From positions 1 to 6,270 of the forward strand of contig CAAGMR010000065.1 of NCBI GenBank assembly GCA_900771085.1: a stretch of 6,270 nt of DNA, written 5' to 3'. Shown here piece by piece: positions 6,188-6,270 of this stretch. The notes beneath the pieces are model-generated. The model worked only from the letters and a program-made list of their open reading frames with translations. It made no database searches and was not told the DNA's origin. The translations under genes were made by a program, and so were the position numbers. The first letter of the stretch is position 1. Each line of letters starts with the position of its first letter. The DNA is from Clostridia bacterium (lineage in GTDB: Bacteria > Bacillota > Clostridia > Oscillospirales > Acutalibacteraceae).

Positions 6188-6221
6188 AATTAGCACACAT
6201 GTAAAAACGTGTGTGCTAATT
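6188..6221. repeat. 34-base inverted repeat; possible terminator, attenuator or operator
   Basis: The arms AATTAGCACACATGT (6188-6202) and ACGTGTGTGCTAATT (6207-6221) flank a 4-base AAAA core. Twelve outer pairs and two inner pairs are perfect; the thirteenth is T opposite G (a wobble in plus-strand RNA, an A/C mismatch in minus-strand RNA). On the minus strand it begins 5 bases after the stop of the gene entering from the right. It is followed by GTGATTTTTAAA and then the ribosome binding site of the first GT2 gene, as expected for a leaky terminator or attenuator. The outer part also resembles CIRCE half-sites (TTAGCAC..GTGCTAA) with a 12-base rather than 9-base gap. I cannot tell these roles apart from sequence alone. 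Confidence 0.65.
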
Positions 6222-6226
6222 ATTAT

Positions 6227-6270
6227 TTATGCTTTTTTGATTTTAAGTTTCCTCAGAACAACATCCAGCA
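6227..6270 (-). CDS. C-terminal tail of an upstream gene (partial)
   Basis: On the minus strand, one frame runs from the right edge as 'LDVVLRKLKIKKA' and stops at TAA (6229-6227). The other two frames stop earlier (TGA and TAA). The basic, lysine-rich tail followed by a stop and then a hairpin within 6 bases is what the end of a real gene looks like. Thirteen residues are too few to name a family. Position and strand suggest another member of the polysaccharide cluster. Confidence 0.5.
   Translation of the reverse strand, partial: LDVVLRKLKIKKA

Noticed and set aside
6188..6221. Genuine CIRCE (HrcA) operator
   Set aside because: The arms are close to the consensus, but the 12-base gap and the extension of pairing beyond the half-sites do not fit CIRCE, so it is reported only as a CIRCE-like palindrome.
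6222..6260. Possible promoter for the first GT2 gene in the AT-rich stretch at the right edge
   Set aside because: No -10 and -35 pair with acceptable spacing was found; the A/T runs alone are not enough.
1..6270. CRISPR array, tRNA or rRNA gene, insertion sequence, attachment site
   Set aside because: No direct repeat array, no cloverleaf-like sequence, no transposase and no terminal inverted repeats were seen on either strand.

Overview
The window looks like a piece of a low-to-moderate GC Gram-positive chromosome, most likely a gut-type Clostridia (Lachnospiraceae or Ruminococcaceae-like). This rests on strong Shine-Dalgarno sites of the AGGAGG type, TTG used as a start codon, a sigma-A promoter with a perfect TATAAT, a compact U-tailed terminator, and the family make-up of the proteins. 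No taxonomic marker is present, so the placement is an inference.

Layout. The left 300 bases hold the 3' end of a plus-strand gene, probably a flavin-binding split-barrel protein of the pyridoxamine 5'-phosphate oxidase type, unrelated to the rest. It converges on a hairpin terminator (313-336) that probably serves both strands. From 342 to 6163 there is a tight minus-strand series of seven genes for a cell-surface polysaccharide (capsule or exopolysaccharide). In transcription order they are: GT2 glycosyltransferase (6163-5204), GT2 glycosyltransferase (5148-4183), rhamnosyltransferase-like GT2 (4169-3333), Wzy-like polymerase (3313-2129), DXD-type GT32 glycosyltransferase (2132-1305), and a PssD/PssE (Cps14F/Cps14G, Alg14/Alg13-like) two-subunit glycosyltransferase (1283-825 and 821-342). 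Most joints are 3 to 21 bases or overlap by 4. The exception is the 55-base gap at 5149-5203, which carries a good internal promoter. At the right edge the last codons of another minus-strand gene are visible, followed by a 34-base inverted repeat that could be a terminator, an attenuator or an operator.

How the genes fit together. In the Wzx/Wzy scheme, cytoplasmic glycosyltransferases build an oligosaccharide on undecaprenyl phosphate, a flippase exports it, and Wzy polymerises the units outside the membrane. This window supplies up to five transferase activities and the polymerase. It does not contain the priming phosphoglycosyltransferase, the Wzx flippase or chain-length control proteins. 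These would be expected upstream, beyond the right edge, since the terminator at 313-336 closes the cluster on the left.

I found no sign of a wholly new kind of system. The points most worth a second look are the inverted repeat at 6188-6221, whose arms resemble CIRCE half-sites but with the wrong spacing, the internal promoter whose -10 region carries the same octamer, and an altered nucleotide-binding motif in the first GT2 protein.
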